A stretch of 64,000 bases of DNA from positions 16,314 to 80,313 of the forward strand of contig CAZVLA010000013.1 of the NCBI GenBank assembly GCA_964627805.1. Direction: 5' to 3'. A program made the translations under genes and the position numbers. Position 1 is the first letter of the stretch. Each line of letters starts with the position of its first letter. Shown one piece after another: positions 53,350 through 61,972 of the stretch. Under the pieces are notes generated by a model, which worked only from the letters and a program-made list of their open reading frames with translations, searched no databases and had not been told where the DNA came from. The stretch is from CAZAMI01 sp964627805. Its GTDB lineage: Archaea; Thermoproteota; Thermoprotei_A; Sulfolobales; NBVN01.

Positions 53350-53730
53350 ATGAGTAAGCCCCCATACGTAAGGTTCGAGGTACCTCCCGAAATAGCTGAG
53401 AAGGCGTATGAAGCATTAAGGAAGGCAAGAGAGAGTGGAGGAAAGATTAAGAAAGGTACTAATGAGGTTACTAAGGCAGTTGAGAGAGGCTTAGCTAAGC
53501 TAGTACTAATAGCTGAGGACGTAGACCCACCCGAAGTAGTGATGCATCTACCTCTCCTCTGTGAGGAGAAGAAGGTGCCATACCTGTATGTACCCAGTAA
53601 GAAGAGATTAGGTGAGGCAGCAGGTATTGAGGTAGCCGCCGCTAGTGCAGCAATACTGGAGCCTGGTGAAGCTAAGGATCTACTAGAGGAATTAGTTAGG
53701 GCTTATCAAGAGTTGAAGGCTAAGTCATAA
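53350..53730 (+). CDS. rpl7ae: Ribosomal protein eL8 (L7Ae), also C/D and H/ACA sRNP core
   Basis: Kink-turn RNA-binding protein. KKGTNEVTKAVERGLAKLVLIAEDVDPPE, LLCEEKKVPYLYV and GEAAGIEVAAASAAI are diagnostic. In archaea the same protein binds the C/D motif of guide RNAs such as those predicted here. ATG 53350 gives the usual MSKP start; ATG 53344 is in frame. TATA-like GCTTAAAAAC near 53300. Confidence 0.95.
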   Translation: MSKPPYVRFEVPPEIAEKAYEALRKARESGGKIKKGTNEVTKAVERGLAKLVLIAEDVDPPEVVMHLPLLCEEKKVPYLYVPSKKRLGEAAGIEVAAASAAILEPGEAKDLLEELVRAYQELKAKS

Positions 53731-53794
53731 CTTAAGAACACATAAAAATTCTTTTATATCACTTAATTAAAAGATTTATATTATTAACACTCTA

Positions 53795-54064
53795 CTAACG
53801 TCTTGTCGTTAATTTCCTAGCCTCCCTTTCAGTCTCTCTTAATATTACTATATCACCTACCCTCACGGGTCCCTTAATATTCCTCGTTATTATCCTTCCC
53901 TTATCTCTACCCTCAAGCACCCTAACCCTAACTTGAGTAATCTCACCAGTAACTCCAGTTCTACCTACGATCTGTATTACCTCAGCAGGGAATCCAAATT
54001 CCTCAATGACGTTTACAGGCTTATCACCTATATCCACTTTCTTCCCGCTACCCTCACTACCCAT
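53795..54064 (-). CDS. rps28e: Ribosomal protein eS28
   Basis: EEFGFPAEVIQIVGRTGVTG, EITQVRVRVLEGRDKGRI and GDIVILRETEREARKL are the eS28 core. ATG 54064 has GGTGGGG upstream and gives about 89 residues. The frame stays open to a TTG at 54139, but the promoter at 54145-54154 would start transcription downstream of that TTG. Confidence 0.9.
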   Translation of the reverse strand: MGSEGSGKKVDIGDKPVNVIEEFGFPAEVIQIVGRTGVTGEITQVRVRVLEGRDKGRIITRNIKGPVRVGDIVILRETEREARKLTTRR

Positions 54065-54144
54065 TACTGCAACCCCACCACTTACGTTATCCGTAGTTAA
54101 TAAAGGTCTCCCATCTCTACCAGCAATAGATGAAATCAAATAAG

Positions 54145-54154
54145 GTTTTTAAGG
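54145..54154. promoter_or_regulatory. Shared TATA element between eS28 and eL24
   Basis: GTTTTTAAGG can be read as a TATA box on both strands: minus toward eS28, plus toward eL24 with a start near 54175. Confidence 0.35.
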
Positions 54155-54162
54155 TAGTTTTA

Positions 54163-54182
54163 CTCACACATCAAGGTGTGAG
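54163..54182 (+). promoter_or_regulatory. Hairpin at the eL24 transcript start
   Basis: CTCACAC and GTGTGAG form a perfect 7-bp stem with a 6-nt loop, ending 6 nt before the eL24 ATG and including part of its ribosome-binding site. It could control translation if transcribed, or be a DNA-level site. Confidence 0.35.
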
Positions 54183-54188
54183 GGAGAT

Positions 54189-54371
54189 ATGGTTAAGGTT
54201 AGGAAGTGCTCCTTCTGCGGTGGCGAGATACAGCCCGGCACGGGTATTATGTACGTAAAAAACGATGGCACAATACTCTGGTTCTGCTCTAGTAAGTGCT
54301 TCAAAAGCTTTAAGATGGGTAGAGATCCCAAGAGAGTTCCTTGGTCGGCATATTACCTAGGTAGGAAGTAG
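54189..54371 (+). CDS. rpl24e: Ribosomal protein eL24
   Basis: The 60-residue zinc protein has CSFCGGEIQPGTGIMYVKNDG and FCSSKCFKSFKMGRDPKRVPW, the CxxC...CxxxC pattern of eL24. ATG start with GAGGGAG upstream. It precedes NDK, with which it is usually clustered in archaea. Confidence 0.94.
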   Translation: MVKVRKCSFCGGEIQPGTGIMYVKNDGTILWFCSSKCFKSFKMGRDPKRVPWSAYYLGRK

Positions 54372-54393
54372 GAGCGGAAAATAGGGTGCGAGC

Positions 54394-54822
54394 GTGTTAG
54401 AGAGGACGTTACTAATAATTAAACCGGATGGTGTAAGAAGAGGGTTAATTGGAGAGGTAATATCGAGGATCGAACGTAAAGGGTTAAAAATAGTTAACAT
54501 TAAGATGCTTAAGATGACGAGAGAGTGTGCTGAGAGACTTTATGATATACATAAAGGAAAGGAGTTCTATGAGGGATTAATCAAGTTTATGACCTCAGGT
54601 AAGATCGTGGCTGTGATTATTGAGGGAGACGAAGCTGTTAATGTACTAAGAAGGCTTGTAGGGTCTACCGACGGAAGAAAGGCGTTGCCGGGCACTATAA
54701 GAGGTGATTTCTCTTTATCAAATCGTGAAAACGTAGTACACGCAGCTGATAGTCCTGAAAGAGCAAAATATGAAATCTCAGTAGTATTCGATCCTAAATG
54801 CGAAGATACTAGTGAGGATTAA
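54394..54822 (+). CDS. ndk: Nucleoside diphosphate kinase
   Basis: Balances NTP pools through a phosphohistidine. TLLIIKPDGVRRGLIGEVI, GSTDGRKALPGTIRGDF and ENVVHAADS with the catalytic His are present. 142 residues; GTG start. Convergent with aIF5B. Confidence 0.94.
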   Translation: MLERTLLIIKPDGVRRGLIGEVISRIERKGLKIVNIKMLKMTRECAERLYDIHKGKEFYEGLIKFMTSGKIVAVIIEGDEAVNVLRRLVGSTDGRKALPGTIRGDFSLSNRENVVHAADSPERAKYEISVVFDPKCEDTSED

Positions 54823-54836
54823 AGACTACTTCAAAT

Positions 54837-56681
54837 TTACTCAACACTTAACTTCCTAAGCTTAAAGAGTATAGATAATCCGAAGCTCCTATCCTGCTGC
54901 TGTTTAATCTTGATTATCTCTTTCATTAACTCGATATCCTCACGGGTTATTCTACTCTTAAACTTAGTTAATATCTTCTCTAAATCCCTCTCTGATGGAT
55001 CGGTGTAAAGGATATCACCTTCATCGAAATGCCTCCCAACAAGTACGTTACCTCTAATTGATATGGCTACCTCATCACCTTTCGTAGCTTCCTTAACAGG
55101 CTTACCTCTACTCTGGATCTGCTGTATATGTCCTAATCTCCTACCATCGGATCTCATTAATGGGTAACCAGGTCTTACTACACCAGCTAATACCTCTATG
55201 CCGACTATGGCTGGGTTACTCCTTCTAAATACAAAGCCGGGTAAAACCCTTATCTTTCCTGGAAAGACCGTACGCATCATTTCCTCATACTCTTCTCTTT
55301 CTCTTTCCTTTTTGACCCACTCTATGTACTTATCTATCAGCTTGTAAATTATGTTATCCTGAAATATCCTAATACCTTCTCTTTCAGCGAGTTCCTCAGC
55401 ATCGGGTAGTGGCTTAGTATTGAATAGGAGTATAACTCCTAAGTACTTATTATTCTTAGCGACTATCGCAGCTTCTAACACCTCACGCTTAGTTAAGGGA
55501 CCTACATCAGCTAACCTAACGGGGTATCCCTTACTTTGTAGAGTAGCTACTAAAGCTTCCAACGTACCTAAAGTATCTGCCTTAACAACTAATCCGTCAA
55601 TCTCTTTCCTAAACCTAACTTGAGTTACCTCTTCATTAACTCTCCTTACGTACTCATCAATCTTATCAGGCGACTCAACAGCATATAAAGGAGCACCTGC
55701 TAGTGCCTCCTCTAATCCAGGAGCTGATATTCTAACACCTGCAGCTGCGACTACCTCATTAACGCTCCTAAATGCTGACTTACTGACTCTCATTTCTTCA
55801 AGCGGTTTAGGCATTAATAACGATCTGACCTTAGTGACTATAGGTTTATTAAGTCCACCAACAACTATGGTGTCACCCTTACGTAGTACTCCATCATATA
55901 TCACTACATCAATGCATGTTCCTAGTCCCTGTATTTCCTTAACCTCAAGAACCACACCCTTAGCCGCGCCTTCAGTAAACATTATTCTCTTTGTTAGGTA
56001 CTTCTGAACGAGTCCGGCTAATACAGCAAGTAACTCTGGGATCCCCTCTCCTGTCTTAGCAGATACGGGAACTACGGCAATAGCTTTCCTAAAGTCCCTA
56101 ATTCTATCAAATCTCTCTGCAGGTATTCCTAAGTTACCTAACTGACCTATTAATATGTATAACCTCCTCTCAAGCTCCTCAATAACCGCTCTACTCTGCT
56201 TCCTTATAGAGAAAAGGAATGGTTCATCGGGATTAGGCCTCCACCCATATATTCTATCAATCTTATTGGCAGCCACTAAGAAAGGTACTTTACGGCTCAT
56301 TAAGATCTCTATACTTTCTACTGTCTGCCTCTTAACACCCTCCATAATATCAATAACCAGTATAGCGAAATCAGCTACGCTACCTCCTCTCTTTCTCAAG
56401 TTACTGAATATTTCATGGCCGGGGGTATCTATAAATAATAGACCAGGTATAGTTAGCTTTATTGGGAATAGAGACTTCAGTGGTTCAGTTATTTTCTCAA
56501 TAACTGATAGAGGAACTAAAGATGCACCAACGTGCTGAGTCATTTCGCCAGGCTCCTTCTTAACTACTGCAGTCCCCCTTATCTTATCTAGTAAGGTTGT
56601 TTTGCCATGATCCACATGCCCTAATACCGTAACTATAGGTGATCTTAATCTCCTCCTACTTAATTTAGTATCTTCAGACAT
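54837..56681 (-). CDS. infB: Translation initiation factor aIF5B (IF2 homologue)
   Basis: GTPase for subunit joining. G1 GHVDHGKTTLLD, G3 DTPGHEIF and G4 NKIDRIYGW are intact; the C-terminal barrels include RRSNPAIVGIEVLAGVVRPG. About 614 residues. ATG 56681 is preceded by GTGGGGAT; a GTG at 56693 is in frame. Confidence 0.94.
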   Translation of the reverse strand: MSEDTKLSRRRLRSPIVTVLGHVDHGKTTLLDKIRGTAVVKKEPGEMTQHVGASLVPLSVIEKITEPLKSLFPIKLTIPGLLFIDTPGHEIFSNLRKRGGSVADFAILVIDIMEGVKRQTVESIEILMSRKVPFLVAANKIDRIYGWRPNPDEPFLFSIRKQSRAVIEELERRLYILIGQLGNLGIPAERFDRIRDFRKAIAVVPVSAKTGEGIPELLAVLAGLVQKYLTKRIMFTEGAAKGVVLEVKEIQGLGTCIDVVIYDGVLRKGDTIVVGGLNKPIVTKVRSLLMPKPLEEMRVSKSAFRSVNEVVAAAGVRISAPGLEEALAGAPLYAVESPDKIDEYVRRVNEEVTQVRFRKEIDGLVVKADTLGTLEALVATLQSKGYPVRLADVGPLTKREVLEAAIVAKNNKYLGVILLFNTKPLPDAEELAEREGIRIFQDNIIYKLIDKYIEWVKKEREREEYEEMMRTVFPGKIRVLPGFVFRRSNPAIVGIEVLAGVVRPGYPLMRSDGRRLGHIQQIQSRGKPVKEATKGDEVAISIRGNVLVGRHFDEGDILYTDPSERDLEKILTKFKSRITREDIELMKEIIKIKQQQDRSFGLSILFKLRKLSVE

Positions 56682-56734
56682 GCAAATCCCCACTCTATGC
56701 TGTAATGACGTATACGTACTAATTAATTAATTGT

Positions 56735-57860
56735 TTAAAATAGCATTACATGATATCTAAGAGTAGCTACTACACCTCCAAAGGTTTTCTTAATCCAGAT
56801 GTACTCAGGTACGTTCTCGTCGATTACTATTACATTACATCCGCTCTTCTTAGCTAATTCAAGGAACTCATCTATTCTTGGGTGATTATTCACTATTATT
56901 AAAGTCTTTACAGCCCCTAAATTAAGCGCCTTCCTAATCTCCTCCTCACCGTAAAGGGCTAGCCCATCGTCCTTAGAGAGGTGGTAATTAAATTCATCAA
57001 GAGCTCTCCTAAGCCTTAGATACGCGTGATCCTTAATCAACCCCTCAGCCTTAATCACTAATTCCCTAAGCCCTGGCTCACCTTGACTACTTACATCTAT
57101 TAGGGAGGGTAGTAGGAGCTGCTGCAACCTATAATCAAGTAGTTTTGAATTTACGAAGTCGACCTTAGTAAATCCAGGACCACCAACTATTATTCCACGT
57201 AATCTACCCTCCTCAAGTAGTGGAAGGAAGTAGTTGTTAGCCTTACTAGCTACTCTCTTGAAGAAGTCCTTAGTTAATTCCTCAATAATACGGTCAAACC
57301 TCCTCTGAGACCAACCGCCCCTACTATGCTTTCCAGGTACGTAACCCTCGATTTCCTCAAGTACTTGGAGTGTAGTACCCTTAAGTAATCCAATAGTTGC
57401 TTCATCTCTCTCAATAATTATTAATCCGTAAACATCTCTCTCCTCCACCATCTCCTCAAGAAATTCTGTATGGAACCACTTGTCGGTCCTATAAAAGTAG
57501 ACCCGTATAGGTTCCGGGGGCGAGAACACTAATGTTATAGTCTCTCCTGTCTCGTCATTTTCACCAGCAAATATCACTAAACCGTTCTTAGGTACCTTAG
57601 GTATCTTCACTAACCTATCAATAGCGGCTGATAAAGCTGTTTGAACCCTACTTCTAGTTCTCTTCAGCTTGATATTCTCGGTAATCGCTAACTCCTGCCT
57701 AAGCATATTTACTACGTCAGCTATGGGTCTACCGGGAGGTATGTATAGGCTTAAGAGAGTAGTTGCATGTGCTCTCCACTTCTTTAACTCCCTAATTATT
57801 CTCTTTAACTCCTCCTTACTTACTTCAAACTCACTTCCTTCCTCTCTAAATGGTCCGCAC
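56735..57860 (-). CDS. prf1: Archaeal release factor aRF1 with GGW in place of GGQ; start region out of frame
   Basis: Class 1 release factor. NIKLKRTRSRV (NIKS region), YRTDKWF, GLLKGTTLQVLEEIEGYVPG and the C-terminal domain are well conserved. The catalytic GGQ reads GGW: KHSRGGWSQRRFDR, with TGG at 57311-57313. The first ATG in frame (57706) is too late: homologous sequence LKKWRAHATTLLSLYIPPGR continues upstream, and this frame has no AUG/GUG/UUG before a TGA. A leaderless GTG at 57858-57860 fits the TATA box, but reads GTG-CGG-ACC-ATT-TAG; skipping one T restores the frame and gives about 374 residues, the family length. Coordinates assume that shift. Confidence 0.88.
57846..57851 (-). 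other. Candidate +1 frameshift site ATT-TAG in aRF1
   Basis: In the GTG frame the fifth codon is TAG. Moving the ribosome +1 at ATT-T continues with AGA-GAG-GAA into the conserved aRF1 frame. This resembles the CUU-UGA shift site of bacterial RF2. A one-base sequencing error in TTT gives the same picture. Confidence 0.45.
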
Positions 57861-57881
57861 CCTCAATACTTTAATCACTAA

Positions 57882-57893
57882 GCTTTTAAATAC
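57882..57893 (-). promoter_or_regulatory. TATA box of the aRF1 gene
   Basis: On the minus strand GTATTTAAAAGC predicts a transcript start near 57861, immediately before the GTG at 57858-57860. Confidence 0.5.
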
Positions 57894-57990
57894 TGATGAA
57901 TCATACACTTAATACCTTATTTAGAGTATCAGTCTTAAGTGTCACTACTTTAAAGGAATACCGTAGGGAAGATAGTATTACGGTGGTTGA

Positions 57991-58176
57991 ATGAAGTTAA
58001 AGAGGCGTTTAGTGGTTTACGTTGGTTACGATCCGTTAAGTGCTGACCTACTGAGAAAAGTAATGAGTTTCAAGGCATTATTTGACGACGTAACCGTGGT
58101 TCACATACCTGAAGTTAAGAAGGAAGTTCTAAAGAACTTAGAGATACCCAGCATCATAATTGAGGATGTACAATAA
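57991..58176 (+). CDS. Unrecognised 61-residue protein, thioredoxin-like layout
   Basis: RLVVYVGYDPLSADLLRKVM, DDVTVVHIPEV and NLEIPSIIIED give a beta-alpha-beta...IPS order that recalls a shortened thioredoxin fold, but there is no cysteine. GGTGG precedes the ATG, and a TATA-like ACTTTAAAGG lies near 57947. Function unknown. Confidence 0.5.
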   Translation: MKLKRRLVVYVGYDPLSADLLRKVMSFKALFDDVTVVHIPEVKKEVLKNLEIPSIIIEDVQ

Positions 58177-58233
58177 ATGAAGTAAAACAGGGTAGGATGT
58201 TTTTAATGGTTAAGGAAACGTCTATTTAAGTTA

Positions 58234-58445
58234 ATGGTCAAGACTTACTTAATAGTTGGATTATTCAAATGCTTGCTGAGACCTAAGGAGATTGTTAGAG
58301 TCAACCTGAAGTGTACGTTCATGTCAATAAGCTTGAACTTCATTCTTTACCTCATAAGGATTTAAGTATACCTATGTATGAGGAGGGATTCCCGAATGTT
58401 ACCATGAACTTACGTGGATTAAAAATTGTTAGGATAGATGCTTAG
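58234..58445 (+). pseudogene. Possible small gene broken by a frameshift
   Basis: From ATG 58234 one frame reads MVKTYLIVGLFKCLLRPKEI and ends at a TAA near 58362. From about 58318 another frame reads PEVYVHVNKLELHSLPHKDL and runs to TAG 58443-58445 with natural-looking composition. A single insertion near 58315 would explain it. I do not recognise the protein. Chance open frames are the alternative. Confidence 0.35.
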
Positions 58446-58475
58446 GAAGGAATCGCTACTAATGCTTTTTATTAC

Positions 58476-58862
58476 CTACGTAGTACCCTGCTGTAGCTTC
58501 AAACCTATTTTCCTGAATGGACACTCACGCCATTTCTTCTCGCATAACTTAACCTCGTACCTAGTCAAGTACCTCCTAAGCACCTTACAAGCAGCTACGT
58601 ACGTACCACTCTCATGTTGCGTGTATATGAAATACTCACAACTACACCTTGGTTGAGTACTTAGTGAATGTATTAAGAGAAGTGGCTTACCATAATTTGG
58701 CGATATATTGCTTTCACTTAGGTCCTTAAAGTATTTGCAGTCCTTGTAAGATGCATCACTTAAGCATCTCTGAGGTATTACAGGATCAGCTGAAGGCGTG
58801 TCTAGAAGTGGTGATGTACACATGCCGTTCTTATACCAGGGGCAGGGCACAGCATACACCAA
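58476..58862 (-). CDS. Cysteine-rich protein, two Cys modules
   Basis: Not a family I recognise. 128 residues with nine cysteines in two groups: CPWYKNGMC...CLSDASYKDCKYF, then CSCEYF...CKV...CEKKWRECPFR. The pattern suggests zinc or Fe-S binding. TTG 58862 or GTG 58859 can start it. The C-x8-C-x-[VY]-F element also occurs in the protein at 59404. Confidence 0.6.
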   Translation of the reverse strand: MVYAVPCPWYKNGMCTSPLLDTPSADPVIPQRCLSDASYKDCKYFKDLSESNISPNYGKPLLLIHSLSTQPRCSCEYFIYTQHESGTYVAACKVLRRYLTRYEVKLCEKKWRECPFRKIGLKLQQGTT

Positions 58863-58925
58863 ACACCTAGTGTGTCTTATGTAAGCTTATAAGCTATTAA
58901 TACTATACCCCTTACGGGGTTAACG

Positions 58926-59210
58926 ATGCGTGAAAACGATAGTGACTTTAAGGACCCGACTAAGAGGTTAGGACTAGAGGTTGTTTATGAGGATTCGGAG
59001 GTCGTTGTGGTTAGGGCGCCGACGGAGGATCAGTTAATAAACATAATTACCGATCTATTAAAGGATCGACCAATGAGTGTTAAAGAACTTCACTCAATAC
59101 TTTCAGGATTAGCTAGCGAGGACAAGATAAGGAAGGCACTGATTAAGCTAGTTAACGTAGGGAGAGTGTACGTATTAGAGGATGGCAGATTCACAATAGT
59201 TGGTTTATAA
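58926..59210 (+). CDS. Small winged-helix-like protein
   Basis: A 94-residue protein. The C-terminal half RPMSVKELHSILSGLASEDK, IRKALIKLVNVGRV and the final hairpin YVLEDGRFTIV look like a winged helix; the N-terminus is acidic. TATA-like CTTATAAGC near 58886. A DNA- or complex-binding role is inferred only from the fold. Confidence 0.6.
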   Translation: MRENDSDFKDPTKRLGLEVVYEDSEVVVVRAPTEDQLINIITDLLKDRPMSVKELHSILSGLASEDKIRKALIKLVNVGRVYVLEDGRFTIVGL

Positions 59211-59403
59211 CAAAAGGAACACCTCACTCTTTTAATACTATTAGATAGACAACGATGTAATCTAGTTAATTAAGTCTGTAGGCTTTACTATAACTATCAA
59301 TGTCTCTGCATTTAACTTAGGTCATTAAAACTAAAAATGTAGTGTAGGAAGTGATAGGTAGAAAAGCAAAAACTATGCAATTTAAGCTAAGGAGGTGTAC
59401 ATT

Positions 59404-59733
59404 ATGAATTCTAGAATTAGTGAGGAGGAGCTGAATAAAGTACTTTCAGCTCCATTACAGCAGCAGGAGAAGAAAGATCCGAAGAGAATGTGGGTAGACC
59501 GCATGTTAAAGTCGGCTAAGCTTTATCATAAGATATGCCCCTACTATGATAAGAAAACTGGTGGATGCTTTATAAAACAGTTGAAGACGCTAAGGAAGGC
59601 TAAGTGCGATAGAGAGGGAAGGTTTGATAACTGTGCAGTATTCATGCAGTTCCTAGAGGAAGTTTACGATAGGATAAAGAGTCAAGGCGGTATCCTGCCT
59701 ATGGACTTCAGAGACATACCTATGGTATTTTAA
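59404..59733 (+). CDS. Cys4 protein of unknown function
   Basis: About 109 residues. The four cysteines are in CPYYDKKTGGC and CDREGRFDNCAVF, a likely metal site, flanked by helices. ATG 59404 was chosen because GGAGGTG lies 6 nt upstream; an in-frame GTG at 59395 is inside that site. Related in cysteine pattern to the gene at 58476-58862. Confidence 0.6.
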   Translation: MNSRISEEELNKVLSAPLQQQEKKDPKRMWVDRMLKSAKLYHKICPYYDKKTGGCFIKQLKTLRKAKCDREGRFDNCAVFMQFLEEVYDRIKSQGGILPMDFRDIPMVF

Positions 59734-59772
59734 GAATTTACAATACAACGTTGGGATATGGGGTAAGTAACG

Positions 59773-59802
59773 TAAGGTAATTAAAAATTTTTAATTATCT
59801 TA
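59773..59802. repeat. Long AT-rich palindrome
   Basis: TAATTAAAAATTTTTAATTA (59778-59797) is a perfect 20-bp palindrome, extended to about 30 bp by AAG/CTT arms with one mismatch per side. It lies 40 bp after the Cys4 gene and about 80 bp before ArgRS. It may be a terminator, a regulator site or a bidirectional TATA region. Confidence 0.45.
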
Positions 59803-59882
59803 TGTAAGTCCGTACTACACTTTAAAACCTTAGTTTAGGTATACTTTACGAACTAGTTAGCCTAGTATGGGGTGCTAATACA

Positions 59883-61853
59883 ATGTATAATACGTACGAT
59901 AACGTAGTGAGACACATAGCAGAGGTTATAGGAAAGTACATCATAGACTCTAAATTGATTACAAAGGAAGTGGAGCAGCGGGAGGTTACTGAGTATATCA
60001 TTAAGTACTTCGAGGAACCACCTAGAGATGAATTTGGTGATATAGCACTACCTATCCCTAGGTTAAAATCCATTGGTGTTAATATCAAGGAATTAATTAA
60101 AGCTAGTAAGGACCTAATTAAGGATGTTAAGTCGCTTAGTATAGTGAAGGAGTGTAAGCTAGTGGGTCCTTATCTAAACGTATTCATTAATGAGGTAGAA
60201 TACGCGAAAATCCTCACTAATGAATTAAGACTAATGAAGGATGAATACGGGCTCGTAAAAACTAGTAGCCCTCAACGTGTAGTTGTTGAGTTTATATCAG
60301 CTAACCCAATACATCCACTACATATAGGTTCAGGAAGAAACGCGGCCTTAGGTGACTTCATAGCGAGGATATTAGAGGTCACTGGCAATAAAGTTGAGAG
60401 AAGGTATTACATTAATGATTTAGGACTTCAAGTAGCGTATCTAACCTACGGTTATAGACTACTTGGTAGACCTAATCCACCTAAGAATATGAAGATGGAT
60501 CATTTCTTAGGATTAATATATGCTGCGACAACTACTATAGTTGATATAAAAAGTATGAAGGAGGAGGCAGAGAGGCTTAAGGAATCAGGTAGGGTTGAGG
60601 AGTATTCAGAACTAATGAATCAAATTAATGCATTAGTAGCGGATTTGGAGAGGATAAGGGAGAAAGTACCTAATGTAGTTGATGAATTAATAAGTAAAAT
60701 AAGTAGCGATCCCAACCCTAAGGAATCAGTTAACGAGATAATGAGGAAGTATGAAGCGGGTGATGAAGAGATAACGTCATTAGTTAGGGAGGTAGTCTCC
60801 AAGGTAATGCAGGGTATTAGAGAAACACTTGAGCAGTTAGGTATCGAAATTAATGTCTGGGATTGGGAAAGTGACTTAATTAGATCAGGGTTAGTTAAGG
60901 AAATATTGGATAAGGCAAAGGCATCACCTTACGTAACTATACATAAGGGTGCTTTAGCACTTGACTTCACGCCAGTACTTGAGGATCCATCAATTAGGGA
61001 GTTACTGAGGATACCTAAATCTATGGAGATACCCCCATTAATACTTGTTAGGAGTGACGGTACTACACTCTACACAACGAGGGATATAGCGTATACGATT
61101 AAGAAATTCAAGGAATTCAAAGCAGATAAAGTAATAAACGTAATAGCTATAGAGCAGACATTACCTCAAGCTCAGTTAAGATTAGCTTTATATGTACTAG
61201 GCTACGTGAAGGAAGCAATCAACACGATACATTACTCGTATGAAATGGTTAACCTACCAGGGATGTCAATGAGTAGTAGAAGAGGAAGGTACGTAACTAT
61301 CGACGAACTCCTTAACAACCTTAAGGAGAGTACGAGAGCATTAATGATGGAGAGAGGAGTCGATGCGGATGAGGAGCTACTAACTAAAGTAGCTAGGTCG
61401 GCCTTTAAGTATATGATGTTAGCTACATCACCGAATAAGGTGGTCGTGTTTGACACTAATAAAGCTTTAGACATAAGTAGTAACTCAGCACCTTACCTAC
61501 AATACACCTACGCAAGAGCTAATGGTGTATTAACTAAGTATGGTAAGGATATTGCATGGGATAGAATCTCATTCAACGCATTTAGTGAGGGATTACGTAG
61601 GAAATTACTTATGCAGATAGGTAAGTTCCCGAACGTAATTAAGTATGTCTCTACGTATCTGCATCCAGAAGACCTAATAGCATACTTAAATAAGGTTGCC
61701 GATACGTTCAACTCCTGGTATGATAGGGAGCCTATAATTAAGGAACCTAATGAAGGCGTTAGAAACGCTAAGTTAATGCTAACTTACGGCGTAAAGGTAG
61801 TTATGGGTAATGGACTCAAGGTATTGGGTATTGATGTACTAGAGAGAATCTGA
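59883..61853 (+). CDS. argS: Arginyl-tRNA synthetase
   Basis: Class I synthetase. VEFISANPIHPLHIGSGRNA is the HIGH region, YINDLGLQV follows, VNLPGMSMSSRRGRYVT replaces KMSKS as in most ArgRS, and the C-terminal helical domain binds the anticodon. 656 residues. ATG start in a typical leader. Confidence 0.95.
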   Translation: MYNTYDNVVRHIAEVIGKYIIDSKLITKEVEQREVTEYIIKYFEEPPRDEFGDIALPIPRLKSIGVNIKELIKASKDLIKDVKSLSIVKECKLVGPYLNVFINEVEYAKILTNELRLMKDEYGLVKTSSPQRVVVEFISANPIHPLHIGSGRNAALGDFIARILEVTGNKVERRYYINDLGLQVAYLTYGYRLLGRPNPPKNMKMDHFLGLIYAATTTIVDIKSMKEEAERLKESGRVEEYSELMNQINALVADLERIREKVPNVVDELISKISSDPNPKESVNEIMRKYEAGDEEITSLVREVVSKVMQGIRETLEQLGIEINVWDWESDLIRSGLVKEILDKAKASPYVTIHKGALALDFTPVLEDPSIRELLRIPKSMEIPPLILVRSDGTTLYTTRDIAYTIKKFKEFKADKVINVIAIEQTLPQAQLRLALYVLGYVKEAINTIHYSYEMVNLPGMSMSSRRGRYVTIDELLNNLKESTRALMMERGVDADEELLTKVARSAFKYMMLATSPNKVVVFDTNKALDISSNSAPYLQYTYARANGVLTKYGKDIAWDRISFNAFSEGLRRKLLMQIGKFPNVIKYVSTYLHPEDLIAYLNKVADTFNSWYDREPIIKEPNEGVRNAKLMLTYGVKVVMGNGLKVLGIDVLERI

Positions 61854-61972
61854 TAACTACTGGCAGTCGAACTAAGCAAGTACTACCTAGGGTAGACTTA
61901 ATTAGTAAAGATAGATTAAGAACCGTAACTAGCCTTTTAAAAGGTAGAAATGAATAGTGGTTGGTGAGGGTA

